DNA of 64,000 nt from the NCBI RefSeq assembly GCF_947503705.1, contig NZ_CANNES010000002.1:62001-126000 (forward strand). Direction: 5' to 3'. Source of the DNA: an uncultured Tateyamaria sp. (lineage in GTDB: Bacteria > Pseudomonadota > Alphaproteobacteria > Rhodobacterales > Rhodobacteraceae). The first letter of the stretch is position 1, and every line of letters starts with the position of its first letter. The notes beneath the pieces were generated by a model. That model did not search any database. It had not been told where the DNA came from and saw only the letters and a program-made list of their open reading frames with translations. Of the stretch, positions 46,467 to 55,025 are shown piece by piece. Position numbers and translations under genes: made by a program.

Positions 46467-47357
46467 GTGGTTGCGTCAGCTTTTCTAGAGGGCTTTGACG
46501 TCCAACGGGTCCAACTGCCTGATCTCGCCATTAACTACGCCATTGCCGGCACAGGCCCCCCGGTTTTGCTTCTGCATGGTCATCCCCAAACCCACGTCGT
46601 CTGGCGCAAGGTGGCACCCCGCCTAGTCAAGGCAGGGTATCAAGTGATTGCGCCCGATCTCAGGGGCTATGGGGACAGTGACAAGCCGACAAGTGATCCC
46701 ACGCATTTTACCTATTCCAAAAGGGTCATGGCGGCGGACCAGATTGCTTTGATGGACCACCTCGGTCACGCGACGTTTTCGGTTGTCGGTCATGATCGCG
46801 GCGGCCGGGTCGCGCATCGCCTTGCGCTTGATTTTCCGGGTTCGGTGGACCGGTTGGTTGTCCTCGACATTGCGCCCACCCTCACGATGTACGCGAAGAC
46901 CGATCAAGAGTTCGCCACGCGCTATTTCTGGTGGTTTTTCCTGATCCAGCCGGATGGGCTGCCCGAGAAAATGATCGCTTGCGACCCGGAGTATTTCCTG
47001 CGCAGACATATTGCGGGCCAAGTGAAGATCGAAGGATCTGTGGACGAGGTTGCGATGGCTGAATACCTGCGCAGCTACCGTGATCCAGCCACCCTGCATG
47101 CGATTTGCGAAGACTACCGCGCATCTGCAAGCATTGATCTGGAGCATGATCGCGAGGATCAGAACAGCCGCATTATTGCGCCCTTATTGGCTATTTGGGG
47201 TACACATAGCGTTGTCGGTGCCCTTTATGACGTCCGGGCGACTTGGGCGGAAAAGGCAACACACGTTACCGGCGTCGCTCTGCCATGCGGACATGCAATT
47301 CCCGAAGAGGCACCGACTGAATTGACCGCGCAAATCCTTGAATTTCTAAAGGGCTGA
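46467..47357 (+). CDS. Fluoroacetate dehalogenase-like alpha/beta hydrolase
   Basis: This 296-residue hydrolase has Asp110-Arg111 and Arg114 in VGHDRGGRVAHRLA, Asp134 in VLDIAPT, Trp156 in WWFFLIQP, Tyr217 in CEDYRAS and His276 in CGHAIPEEAP, the full layout of fluoroacetate dehalogenases. One change stands out: the residue before Trp156, a His in the Rhodopseudomonas enzyme that helps hold fluoride, is Trp155 here. It may therefore act on other 2-haloacids or esters. GTG at 46467 follows the dehydrogenase stop directly, with GGAAGG before it, so both are coupled. A 2-hydroxyacid made by dehalogenation could feed a neighbour dehydrogenase, but this is only inference. Confidence 0.8.
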   Translation: MVASAFLEGFDVQRVQLPDLAINYAIAGTGPPVLLLHGHPQTHVVWRKVAPRLVKAGYQVIAPDLRGYGDSDKPTSDPTHFTYSKRVMAADQIALMDHLGHATFSVVGHDRGGRVAHRLALDFPGSVDRLVVLDIAPTLTMYAKTDQEFATRYFWWFFLIQPDGLPEKMIACDPEYFLRRHIAGQVKIEGSVDEVAMAEYLRSYRDPATLHAICEDYRASASIDLEHDREDQNSRIIAPLLAIWGTHSVVGALYDVRATWAEKATHVTGVALPCGHAIPEEAPTELTAQILEFLKG

Positions 47358-47380
47358 GGCAACGATGGGTAGCCTCTTTT
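47356..47380 (+). terminator. Weak terminator after the hydrolase gene
   Basis: GAGGC (47356-47360) pairs with GCCTC (47372-47376) and TTTT follows at 47377-47380. The stem is short, so efficiency is doubtful; it lies between convergent genes. Confidence 0.4.
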
Positions 47381-47442
47381 GCCCCAGCTTTCGGATGTTT
47401 ACACCACAATCAACGCTGCGCTACGCCACGGATACCGCCGGG

Positions 47443-47925
47443 TCAGGGCTGAGAGGGATTGGTGGCAAGGCGATACTTGCGAAACACTTCCCCGTCAAAT
47501 GTGACTTCGCCTTCAAAACGGGCGCCAATACGGGCAAGGGCGCCAAGCTTTTTACGAGTCGGCGGAAGGCAGAACGTTACGGACGGGATGCGCGCATCTC
47601 CCCGCGCAAATGACAGCGCTTGCTCTGTCACCCGCGTGCCAATGCCAAAGGCAGACGGCTTTAGAACCAGTCCGAAATCCCAGTCGGAATCCTCAAGCTG
47701 AAAGCCGCCCCATCCCACATAATCTCCATTCGCCAAGACGGCCCAATGACCCAGCCCGTCCTGATCCCAACGAGCCTCTTTCATCGCCACAAAGTCAGAC
47801 GCACGCTGCACGTCCCAAGCCGCATCCAGCAAAGGCATATGCACCGCCAAGACGGGATCAGACATATGGGCAGCAATCTCTTCCAACGGGATCGTCGAGA
47901 GACGCGAGAAAACGATTTCGGTCAT
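47443..47925 (-). CDS. GNAT-family N-acetyltransferase
   Basis: This 160-residue protein resembles RimJ/RimL-type GNAT enzymes: a leading strand (IVFSRLSTIPLEEI), GLGHWAVLANGDYVGWGGF in strand 2-3, and the acetyl-CoA segment FGIGTRVTEQALSFA near residue 93. The canonical Q/RxxGxG/A loop is reduced, which is common in the family. The substrate is unknown. It is divergent from the WYL fragment with only four bases between the two frames. Confidence 0.75.
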   Translation of the reverse strand: MTEIVFSRLSTIPLEEIAAHMSDPVLAVHMPLLDAAWDVQRASDFVAMKEARWDQDGLGHWAVLANGDYVGWGGFQLEDSDWDFGLVLKPSAFGIGTRVTEQALSFARGDARIPSVTFCLPPTRKKLGALARIGARFEGEVTFDGEVFRKYRLATNPSQP

Positions 47926-47929
47926 ACGC

Positions 47930-48403
47930 TTGGCGTCGTCCTTTCAAAACTCAGACGGCACCTTTTCAAGCAAGCCAACCAGGTCCGCAAGGGATTTCGC
48001 CAACGGGTTTCGCTTAAGCTCTAAAGCGGTTGCCCAACGGCTTGTGGGATACGCAATTTGTCGCCCTGAGGCAGGCTTTTACGCACCGGCCACACTGGGG
48101 AATAGCATCTCTTTCATTCGTCTGGCCATTCGGCGTCGCAAGAAAATCGGCCTGACCTATACCGATAACACCAGTCAAAAGACCAATCGCGTGATCTGGC
48201 CCATTTTTCTGGGATACCGTGAGACAAGCCTCATCATCGCCGCGTGGTGCGAGTTGCGCGCGGGGTTTCGATACTTTCGGACCGAACGGATCATCGAGGC
48301 AAGCGTGCTTAAGGACAATATCCCAAATCGAATGGACCTTGTTCCGGCAGAGTGGCACCGCGCAACCGACGCAGAGCGACAACGCTATGAAGAAGGTCGA
48401 TGA
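47930..48403 (+). pseudogene. Orphan WYL-domain fragment of a YafY-type regulator
   Basis: Residues about 62-125 of this 157-residue frame are a typical WYL domain: FIRLAIRRRKKIGLTYTD, NRVIWPIFLGY, IIAAWCELRAGFRYFRTERI. Normal YafY-type regulators have an N-terminal helix-turn-helix of about 60 residues and a linker before this; here the upstream 60 residues are not HTH-like, and the frame begins four bases from the divergent GNAT gene. I read it as the 3' remnant of a regulator whose front was lost. A functional stand-alone WYL protein cannot be excluded. The start codon is uncertain. Confidence 0.65.
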
Positions 48404-48666
48404 GACGGCGTGCTTAACGGCTGGCTTGGGGCCCGGAACCGGAGCAGAAGAAGTCCTCCCGCAGGGCTGCTCCTGCCTTTGTTCCGTTCGTTTTGTGAAG
48501 TAGATAGTTTACTAGTGACAGGCGCGGACACCACACGCAGGAAGCTCTGCTGACACGCGCTGGCAAAACAATGCGTAACGTTTGGACTTACTGGCCGTCG
48601 TAACACAGCTTCTAGCGGGCGATTTCGCAAAGACTTCGCCCCGTCACGACGAAGTTAATTCGCTGT

Positions 48667-51033
48667 TCACCCGTTGGAATGATTGAACAAATAGGGCTCT
48701 TCGGTCAGTCCGACATAAAAAGGCTTAAGCGCTTGCAGGTTGAGAAGCGGTGCACTGGGGCTGTTGTCGCGGGTCTGCCAATATTCATTGCCAAGGCTCC
48801 ATTGCGTCAGCCCGCCCAACCTTTCTTGCATCGCATTTACGTTCCCCATCATATCGGACACACCAACCGCGCTGCTGGCGCCGCGCCAGGTGATATTGCG
48901 CGCCGCTGTGAACGGGATCGCATCCAAGACAATCGTCGCAGTCCCTTTATCGGTTTTGCGTGATGCGATTGGTGCACTTATCTGCGCACTCAAAACAATA
49001 CCTTTCGCCGTGAATACGATAACATGTCCGTCACGCGTGTGGCCGTGGCTGTCTTGCTCTGAACCTTCAATAATTGTCGAGACGTGGCACCCGTTTTCCG
49101 ACTTCGCCGAGGCCGCTAATAGCCCAGAAGCGAAGCGGCCCTGATCTGCTTCCCACGCCACCATTATCACGATCTCGCCGCTCGGCAGCACGAGCGGTAT
49201 CCCTTTGACGTTCTCTGCAAATGCGTCGAGGTTCATGACTTGGCGGTCAAAACCGCTATGCTCAGCCTCGACGAAGTAGTAGCCGGGTGGCACCCATTTA
49301 AACGAGGACGGCGAAACGTGATGCCGCTTCTCGTGGCCCTCCCAAGAAATGGATATTCCCGCCCCAAGTTCGCATTTCCGCAGGAAGGGTGTCTCTATCC
49401 ACGTCCGATATATCTTGCGGTAGTCACGCGCCAACCCCGCCAGAATGGCGTTGAGCTTTTTGTCCAGTTCGGCGTCCGGATACTTGCCACCAGATGTCCC
49501 GAGATGGTCATTCAAAAGCGCCTTCACACGACCATTCAACGTGTCGAACGCATTCGCAATCGCCTTTGGATAAAGCTTTAGGCTGCCTTCCTTCAGACCT
49601 AGCGCGTCAGCATGATGATAGGTGCGTGCCAATGTCTCCAGGTCGCTTGCAAGGGTGCGAAGACGCACCAAGGCGGGCGAAAACGTTCCGCTTGGAATTG
49701 CATTGAACTGAGGCTCTGCCAACCATGGGAAAATTTGCCCCCAGGGCACAAACCACGCACCAACAGCGACGAAGTCTGCAAAAGGGTCCGCAGCAGCCGA
49801 AACTGCCTGTTTTGCGCGTGGTGCGGCGACGCGCATGCGAGGTGCCTCGTTGTCGGTGTTCGCGGCTTCGGCATTGGTATCTGGATCGACCGGTTCCACC
49901 TGCTCATCCAGGCCCGTCAAATCATTCGGCTCCGCCGCTTGGCGCAGGAATGCATCCAGTGACATCGGGGCCACACCATCCGCCTTGGCCTGTTTCACGT
50001 AGGCGTCAAAGGCCTGCGCTTTTGCCAGTGCATTGAGACCGTCCAGGTCCTTGACCTCTGCAATGGCATCCGAGACGCCTTTCTTCGACTTGCGCTTAAC
50101 CGTATCTGGCGCTTCCGGAATGCTGGGAATAGGCGCGCTGCCCAATTGCCCAATTGACGTCTTCCCGATTGTGTCGACGTTTTTCAACAAGATGGCTTGC
50201 AGCGTTTCCTCCCACTTATCGACCAGCGGCTCGACACATTTGCCATGACTGATCCGCTCCACGCGACCGCTGCGCATCTGGTCTTCGTTTAACTCTGTAT
50301 GGCCGAAACTGCCGGAAACCCCGACACTCGCACCCGTTCCGGCATAGGAAAATTCACCCGTCACGCCACCTTTCCAGAGCGTTTCCGAGGTGACGGAATC
50401 AAAGCTCAGTCTGACACCGCCCCAACCGCCCCAAACGATACCAACTGTCAGCAATTCACCGGCGCTCTTGAAGAACTCTTCTTTTGCATTCAGCCAAGTC
50501 CTGAAATTCTCGTCAAATTGCAGGTTCTCCGGATCGTTTGTGTTGCCGCTTTGGATCAAAGCTTGGTAAGCGCTCAGAACAGCCATCATTCGGTTGTAAT
50601 GGCCCTGCCCGCTGTCGTCCTCTGGCGCCGCATCGTCCGGTGCGCCAACGAGTGACGCGATAAAGGCCTCTGGGCTCAGGGCGTCAAAATCTATGTATTC
50701 AATGCCCGCCGTCACAAAACGCTGCATCGAGATCGACAAGGCGTTCTTGGCATTGGATGCTTCTCTGGACACGGTCGCCGACAGGCCCGCCTTGACCTGA
50801 GACACGCCGCTCACCCCATAGCTGCCCGTGACCGACAGGTTCGCCTCGTTCAGATTAGCGGTATGGATGTATTGCGAATTGCTGGTGACCACGTCCATGG
50901 TCTTTTGAATTTTCGAGTTTGTCGCGGTAATTCCGTTCATCAGGACAGGTGGTCCGACCCGTCGAGTTTTCCCAAAAACAACTGCCCCGATTTGCAGCCC
51001 TTCCAGGATCATAGGCCCCTTGTCATTGCTCAT
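48667..51033 (-). CDS. Large protein with an N-terminal MACPF-like (perforin-like) region
   Basis: This 788-residue protein has no signal peptide. Its N-terminal part shows GELLTVGIVWGG (residues 192-203), which keeps the spacing G-x3-x6-GG of the MACPF signature, flanked by segments rich in alternating Ser/Thr/Gly (SVTGSYGVSGVSQVKAGLSA near 67-86; TGEFSYAGTGASVGVSGSFG near 225-244) like the membrane-inserting hairpins of that fold. A charged helical linker (about 330-430) and a C-terminal part with beta-rich segments (WVPPGYYFVEAEHSGF; GHVIVFTAKGIVLSAQISAP) follow. The ATG at 51033 has GAGGG seven bases upstream; an ATG at 51096 is less likely. It stands alone on its strand, with a WYL fragment nearby. 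Function is unknown; a pore-forming effector is a hypothesis. Confidence 0.6.
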   Translation of the reverse strand: MSNDKGPMILEGLQIGAVVFGKTRRVGPPVLMNGITATNSKIQKTMDVVTSNSQYIHTANLNEANLSVTGSYGVSGVSQVKAGLSATVSREASNAKNALSISMQRFVTAGIEYIDFDALSPEAFIASLVGAPDDAAPEDDSGQGHYNRMMAVLSAYQALIQSGNTNDPENLQFDENFRTWLNAKEEFFKSAGELLTVGIVWGGWGGVRLSFDSVTSETLWKGGVTGEFSYAGTGASVGVSGSFGHTELNEDQMRSGRVERISHGKCVEPLVDKWEETLQAILLKNVDTIGKTSIGQLGSAPIPSIPEAPDTVKRKSKKGVSDAIAEVKDLDGLNALAKAQAFDAYVKQAKADGVAPMSLDAFLRQAAEPNDLTGLDEQVEPVDPDTNAEAANTDNEAPRMRVAAPRAKQAVSAAADPFADFVAVGAWFVPWGQIFPWLAEPQFNAIPSGTFSPALVRLRTLASDLETLARTYHHADALGLKEGSLKLYPKAIANAFDTLNGRVKALLNDHLGTSGGKYPDAELDKKLNAILAGLARDYRKIYRTWIETPFLRKCELGAGISISWEGHEKRHHVSPSSFKWVPPGYYFVEAEHSGFDRQVMNLDAFAENVKGIPLVLPSGEIVIMVAWEADQGRFASGLLAASAKSENGCHVSTIIEGSEQDSHGHTRDGHVIVFTAKGIVLSAQISAPIASRKTDKGTATIVLDAIPFTAARNITWRGASSAVGVSDMMGNVNAMQERLGGLTQWSLGNEYWQTRDNSPSAPLLNLQALKPFYVGLTEEPYLFNHSNG

Positions 51034-51659
51034 CCAAATACCCTCAATAAAAGCAAGTTCATTAATTCTTGTTTTAACTCTAGAGCGCTTGGTCAAGTTC
51101 GACCAGATGTTGTGTGAACCGCCGGTTGTCCATCGAGAAAACGGGTATTTTTGCGCCCAAGCGCACAGTTATTAATGAGTCCGAGGGCTTGGCGCATTGC
51201 GTTTTGATCGCGACATTAAGCGGTCTTGGGTTCATGTAGAACGGCGACAAAACGGGTTTCATGCGGCGTATCCGTAGCAATCTTTGAAGTGGAGAGATGT
51301 TTCGAGCCGGAACGCATCCGAAATGAAAATGTGAACGGATTCGGCATTTGTCGGCTGGCCCCCTTTGCGCGTTATCTGATGTCGTTTGTCAGCCAAGCAT
51401 CGCAGACCTCCTTGGCGGATCTAGCCAACAGAGAGCTTTCGCGACTTGGAATTCATGGCCCGGTCGAGCAACGCCTTCTTGTCCTCAAACGTCTTTGTTT
51501 ACGCATTGCCTTTTGACGTTGCAGCGCCCAGCGCAGCTTGGAAAAACCCGATCGGCACATAAGAGCTGGCAGACCCATTCTGCCGAAACACCCACGTCCC
51601 GTCATGGCCGCACAAGCGGTCAGTTTTGTGCCGCCGTGTTTTTGCGTTAAACCTTTTCC
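51034..51659. other. Gene-poor gap of about 630 bases
   Basis: Both strands carry only short frames with no family signal and no convincing start plus ribosome site. It must contain the promoters for the minus-strand MACPF-like gene and the plus-strand methyltransferase. The stretch 51034-51080 is AT-rich next to the MACPF-like gene. No repeat ends or transposase remains were recognised. Confidence 0.5.
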
Positions 51660-52436
51660 ATGTTGAAATTCGATGAAGCGACAACCAAACTTCTTGAGGT
51701 GGCCTATCAAGGCGGCGATGTCAGTCGCCGCAGGAGAATGGCTTTCGATGCGTTGCACCTGTGTGAAGGTGACACGGTTGCCGATATCGGATGCGGCAAT
51801 GGGCTTCTGACCGCAGAGATTGCCCGCGCCGTTGGTGCGTCAGGACAGGTCATCGGGATCGACCCAAGTGCCGATATGCGTGCCGCCGCAAAAAATCGCT
51901 GCGCAGCCATACCGACCGCCCAGATCATTGATGGGTCGGCAGAGGTGCTTCCCCTTCCAACCGGTGGCGTGGACAAAGCCGTCGCTGTTCAAGTTCTTGA
52001 ATACCTCAGCGATATTCCCGCATCTGTGGCGGAAGCGCATCGCGTTCTAAAGTCGGGCGGCAGGTTCGTCGCTGTCGATACCGGCTGCAAAACGCTGGAT
52101 TGGTTCTCTGAAGACGAAGATCGAATGCGTCGCGTGCAGAAGGCGTGGGATCATCATTACGTTGAACCACGAGTTGCGGCGCTTTGGACTACTCTCGCAA
52201 AGGATGCCGGGTTCGTTGGGCACGAAGTGCATCCTTTCACATTTTGCGACACGACGCTTAGGCCCGACGGGATTGCGTTCATGCTCTTGCATCTGATGTC
52301 ACGATATGCGGCAGAGAATGGACATATGAGGGTTACGGAGACCGACGCCTGGTTTGATGAACAGGTCGCCCTCGCACAGCAAGGACGGTTCTTTTTCTCG
52401 CTCACATACTACTGCATGGGTGCAATAAAGCCCTAG
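51660..52436 (+). CDS. SAM-dependent methyltransferase (class I)
   Basis: This 258-residue enzyme has motif I VADIGCGNGLLTAEIARAVG, the acidic turn IGIDPSADM, the post-I region AEVLPLPTGGVDKAVAVQVLEYL and motif III HRVLKSGGRFVAVDTG. It belongs to the broad methyltransferase 11/25 group; the C-terminal third is a cap with aromatic residues. The substrate cannot be read. It is alone on the plus strand, convergent with the racemase gene 204 bases away. Confidence 0.85.
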   Translation: MLKFDEATTKLLEVAYQGGDVSRRRRMAFDALHLCEGDTVADIGCGNGLLTAEIARAVGASGQVIGIDPSADMRAAAKNRCAAIPTAQIIDGSAEVLPLPTGGVDKAVAVQVLEYLSDIPASVAEAHRVLKSGGRFVAVDTGCKTLDWFSEDEDRMRRVQKAWDHHYVEPRVAALWTTLAKDAGFVGHEVHPFTFCDTTLRPDGIAFMLLHLMSRYAAENGHMRVTETDAWFDEQVALAQQGRFFFSLTYYCMGAIKP

Positions 52437-52640
52437 CGGGCCATTGAGATCAAGTCTGTAAGACGCTGTGACCACTGGCAGGTCTGATTGCAATTGGTCG
52501 TTTTTCACGCAGGTACAGCGCCTCCTTTTGACTCAGCCCCAGTCTTGGTGTTTGGTCTGGTTTAAGACACTGCTCGCTGTCTTAGCGCGCTTGGTCTCCA
52601 ACGCTTTGACTATAGCCAGCGACCGTTGGGTGCTGACTGG

Positions 52641-53276
52641 TCACAACTGACTTGCAAAGACTGCCGCCGCGCGAACCCCGTCTATGAGGCGAATTTGAGA
52701 AACGGGCGCAACGCGTTTTTGAATATCAACCATGCCACCGCAGCCAAGAACGACGGATTGCACTCCGTCCTCGCGCGCGGCCTTTTCAATCTCGACGATG
52801 ACTTGCTCAATGGCCGCATCGGCATCGTTTTCCAGGGCAAGAACAGGAACGCCGCTTGCCCGGACTTTGCCCAGCTGCCCTGACAAGCCGTAAGTACGGA
52901 CGTTTTCTTCGAGTACAGGCACGGAAACATCGAGTGTCGTAACAACCGAAAACCGACCCCCGGCAATAGCAGCCAGATGATAAGCCGCCTGACCGATGCC
53001 GATCACCGGGCAGTTGGCAAGATCGCGCGCGGCAGGAAGGGCAGTGTCGTCAAAGCATCCGATGATGATCGCTGAAGCCCCTTGGTCAGAAGCTTTCGCG
53101 ACCAGTTTCAAAAGGGGTCCTTCGGCCAGTTTTCCGTCTTCCGCCCCTTGAATTGCGGGAGGGCCATCATGGGACGTCCACCCTTCAAACCCGACCGTTG
53201 GCGCTGTTTCCCGTGCGGTGCGCAGCATCGCCTCGGTCATCGAACCGGTGCTGTTGGGGTTGATCAAAATGATCAT
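52641..53276 (-). CDS. Aspartate/glutamate/hydantoin racemase-family protein
   Basis: This 211-residue protein has the early strand IILINPNST and the two catalytic cysteines Cys74 (IIGCFDDTALPAARD) and Cys179 (VVLGCGGMVDI). The length and the NPNS start fit the hydantoin racemase branch. It would invert the alpha carbon of a hydantoin or related amino-acid derivative in the cytoplasm. The ATG at 53276 follows AAGGGATGC and overlaps the permease stop by ATGA; upstream starts are inside the permease. It is the last gene of a polyamine-type ABC operon. Confidence 0.85.
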   Translation of the reverse strand: MIILINPNSTGSMTEAMLRTARETAPTVGFEGWTSHDGPPAIQGAEDGKLAEGPLLKLVAKASDQGASAIIIGCFDDTALPAARDLANCPVIGIGQAAYHLAAIAGGRFSVVTTLDVSVPVLEENVRTYGLSGQLGKVRASGVPVLALENDADAAIEQVIVEIEKAAREDGVQSVVLGCGGMVDIQKRVAPVSQIRLIDGVRAAAVFASQL

Positions 53277-54112
53277 AGCATCCCCTTGCCTGCATCTGAT
53301 CCCATACGGGCCTTGCGCCGCGTGCTCAGCATAGCGAGGCACAGAAACAGGCCAATCATCAGCAGCGAGAATACCGTGGTCAATGTGCCAAGCGCGTAGA
53401 GCACCGGCGTGGTGACATTTGTCGTCATCCCAAAAATTTCGAGCGGCAGGGTGTTGTAGCTGCCTGATGTCAAAAGGGTGCGGGCAAATTCGTCATAGCT
53501 GAGCGTGAAACCAAAAAGCGCCACACCGATGAGCGAGGGGCCGATGATCGGCAGCACCACGTGGCGCAGGGTTTGCCAGGACGTCGCGCCCAGATCGCGG
53601 GCCGCTTCCTCATAGCTTTTGTCAAAACGGTTGAAGACGGCAAACATGATCAGCAAACCGAACGGCAGCGTCCAGGTGAGCTGCGAGCCAAACCCGGAAG
53701 TAGACCAATGCACGTTCAGCCCCGATTGCGAAAAGATCAGGCCTACTCCGAGCGAGATCAGAATGGACGGGATTACCAGCGATGTGATGATCAGATAGAA
53801 CAGGATGCCGGAGCCTTTGAATTTTTTGCGAAAGGCCAGTCCGCCCATCACCGACAGCACGACGGTTGTCACCATTACCATCAAACCGAGTATGAAGCTG
53901 CGCCGGAAGCTGCCCCAGATATCGCCGACCGCCTGTTGTTCAAAGAGATCGCGGAACCAGTGTAGCGAAGTGCCCCGCATCGGGAAGGTAAGCCCGCCGC
54001 CTGGCCCCTGAAACGACAGGATCGCAATGGTGATCGTGGGCCCGTAGAGGAACAGCAGGAACAGAGCAAAAAATACGCTGAGGACATAAAAGGATTTGGA
54101 CCGCCGCTCCAT
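53273..54112 (-). CDS. ABC transporter permease 2, PotC type
   Basis: This 279-residue permease has a first helix (YVLSVFFALFLLFLYGPTI), about six hydrophobic segments and the EAA loop EAARDLGATSWQTLRHVVLP. It is of the spermidine/putrescine (PotC) class. The ATG at 54112 follows AAGGAG and lies one base after the PotB-like stop; an ATG at 54139 is inside that gene. It overlaps the racemase by ATGA. The transported substance may be the racemase substrate. Confidence 0.9.
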   Translation of the reverse strand: MERRSKSFYVLSVFFALFLLFLYGPTITIAILSFQGPGGGLTFPMRGTSLHWFRDLFEQQAVGDIWGSFRRSFILGLMVMVTTVVLSVMGGLAFRKKFKGSGILFYLIITSLVIPSILISLGVGLIFSQSGLNVHWSTSGFGSQLTWTLPFGLLIMFAVFNRFDKSYEEAARDLGATSWQTLRHVVLPIIGPSLIGVALFGFTLSYDEFARTLLTSGSYNTLPLEIFGMTTNVTTPVLYALGTLTTVFSLLMIGLFLCLAMLSTRRKARMGSDAGKGML

Positions 54113-54113
54113 T

Positions 54114-54968
54114 CTACAGCTCCTTCCGGATATCGACAAAGCGCAGCATGATCCCGATGACGATCAGCACCGTCAGAAGCAACACGACTGCCGTGGCTGA
54201 AGCCGAAGGATAGGCCAAGAGCGCGATGTCGTTCGAGATCAGGCGACCCACATTGGCCGATTGCGATCCCGACATGAACCGAACTGTGATGAAATCACCC
54301 ATCACCAGTGTAACCACAAAGATGGTGCCGATCATGATCCCCGGTTTGGTGAGCGGGATAATAACATTCCACAGAATTTGCGCGCCTGATGCGCCAGCGT
54401 CCCGCGCTGCCTCAATCAGGCTCTTGTCGATCCGCATCATCGTGTTGAAGATCGGAACGACCATGAACAGCGTATAGAGATGCACAAAGGCGAGGATGAC
54501 GGCAAAGTCGCTGAAGAGCAGCCAATCGAGCGGTTCGTCAATCACACCCCATGAAATCAGAGCGGAATTGGCAATGCCGTTGCGCCCCAAAAACGGAATC
54601 CAGGAAATCATTCGGATGATGTTCGACGTCCAGAACGGGATCGTGCACAGCAAGAACAAAACAATCTGCCAGGTCAGGCTGCGGACATGGAAGGCGAGGA
54701 AATAAGCGACGGTGAACCCGATGCCCAAGGTAAGTGCCCAGGTGATAAGCGCATATTTGAAGGTGTTGAAAAAGACCCGGTAGGTGACGTTTGAGCCAAA
54801 TAGAAACTCGTAATTCTCAAAATCAAAAGCGGGGATGATCGAAAACTCTGTGGCTTGCCAAAAACTGACCACCACGATCATCACGATTGGCAACACGAGG
54901 AAAAAGATTAGAACCGCCATGGTCGGCAGCGCCATCAGCCATCCAATGATTGTGTTGTTTTTGAGCAC
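54114..54968 (-). CDS. ABC transporter permease 1, PotB type
   Basis: This 284-residue permease starts with a GTG at 54968 and a strong first helix (GWLMALPTMAVLIFFLVLPI). Its EAA loop reads EAARDAGASGAQILWNVIIP. Length and topology match PotB. The ribosome site is weak. It lies 57 bases after the binding-protein gene and directly before the second permease. Confidence 0.9.
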   Translation of the reverse strand: MLKNNTIIGWLMALPTMAVLIFFLVLPIVMIVVVSFWQATEFSIIPAFDFENYEFLFGSNVTYRVFFNTFKYALITWALTLGIGFTVAYFLAFHVRSLTWQIVLFLLCTIPFWTSNIIRMISWIPFLGRNGIANSALISWGVIDEPLDWLLFSDFAVILAFVHLYTLFMVVPIFNTMMRIDKSLIEAARDAGASGAQILWNVIIPLTKPGIMIGTIFVVTLVMGDFITVRFMSGSQSANVGRLISNDIALLAYPSASATAVVLLLTVLIVIGIMLRFVDIRKEL

Positions 54969-55025
54969 GTTTGAGCTTTCTGGAGAGAATTGGGATGAGC
55001 ACGCACGCGCCCATCCCAGAGGTCA

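Noticed and set aside
51226-51516. 96-codon plus-strand frame in the gap before the methyltransferase
   Set aside because: No family signal, no ribosome site; the opposite strand also has similar-length frames, so it is probably chance.
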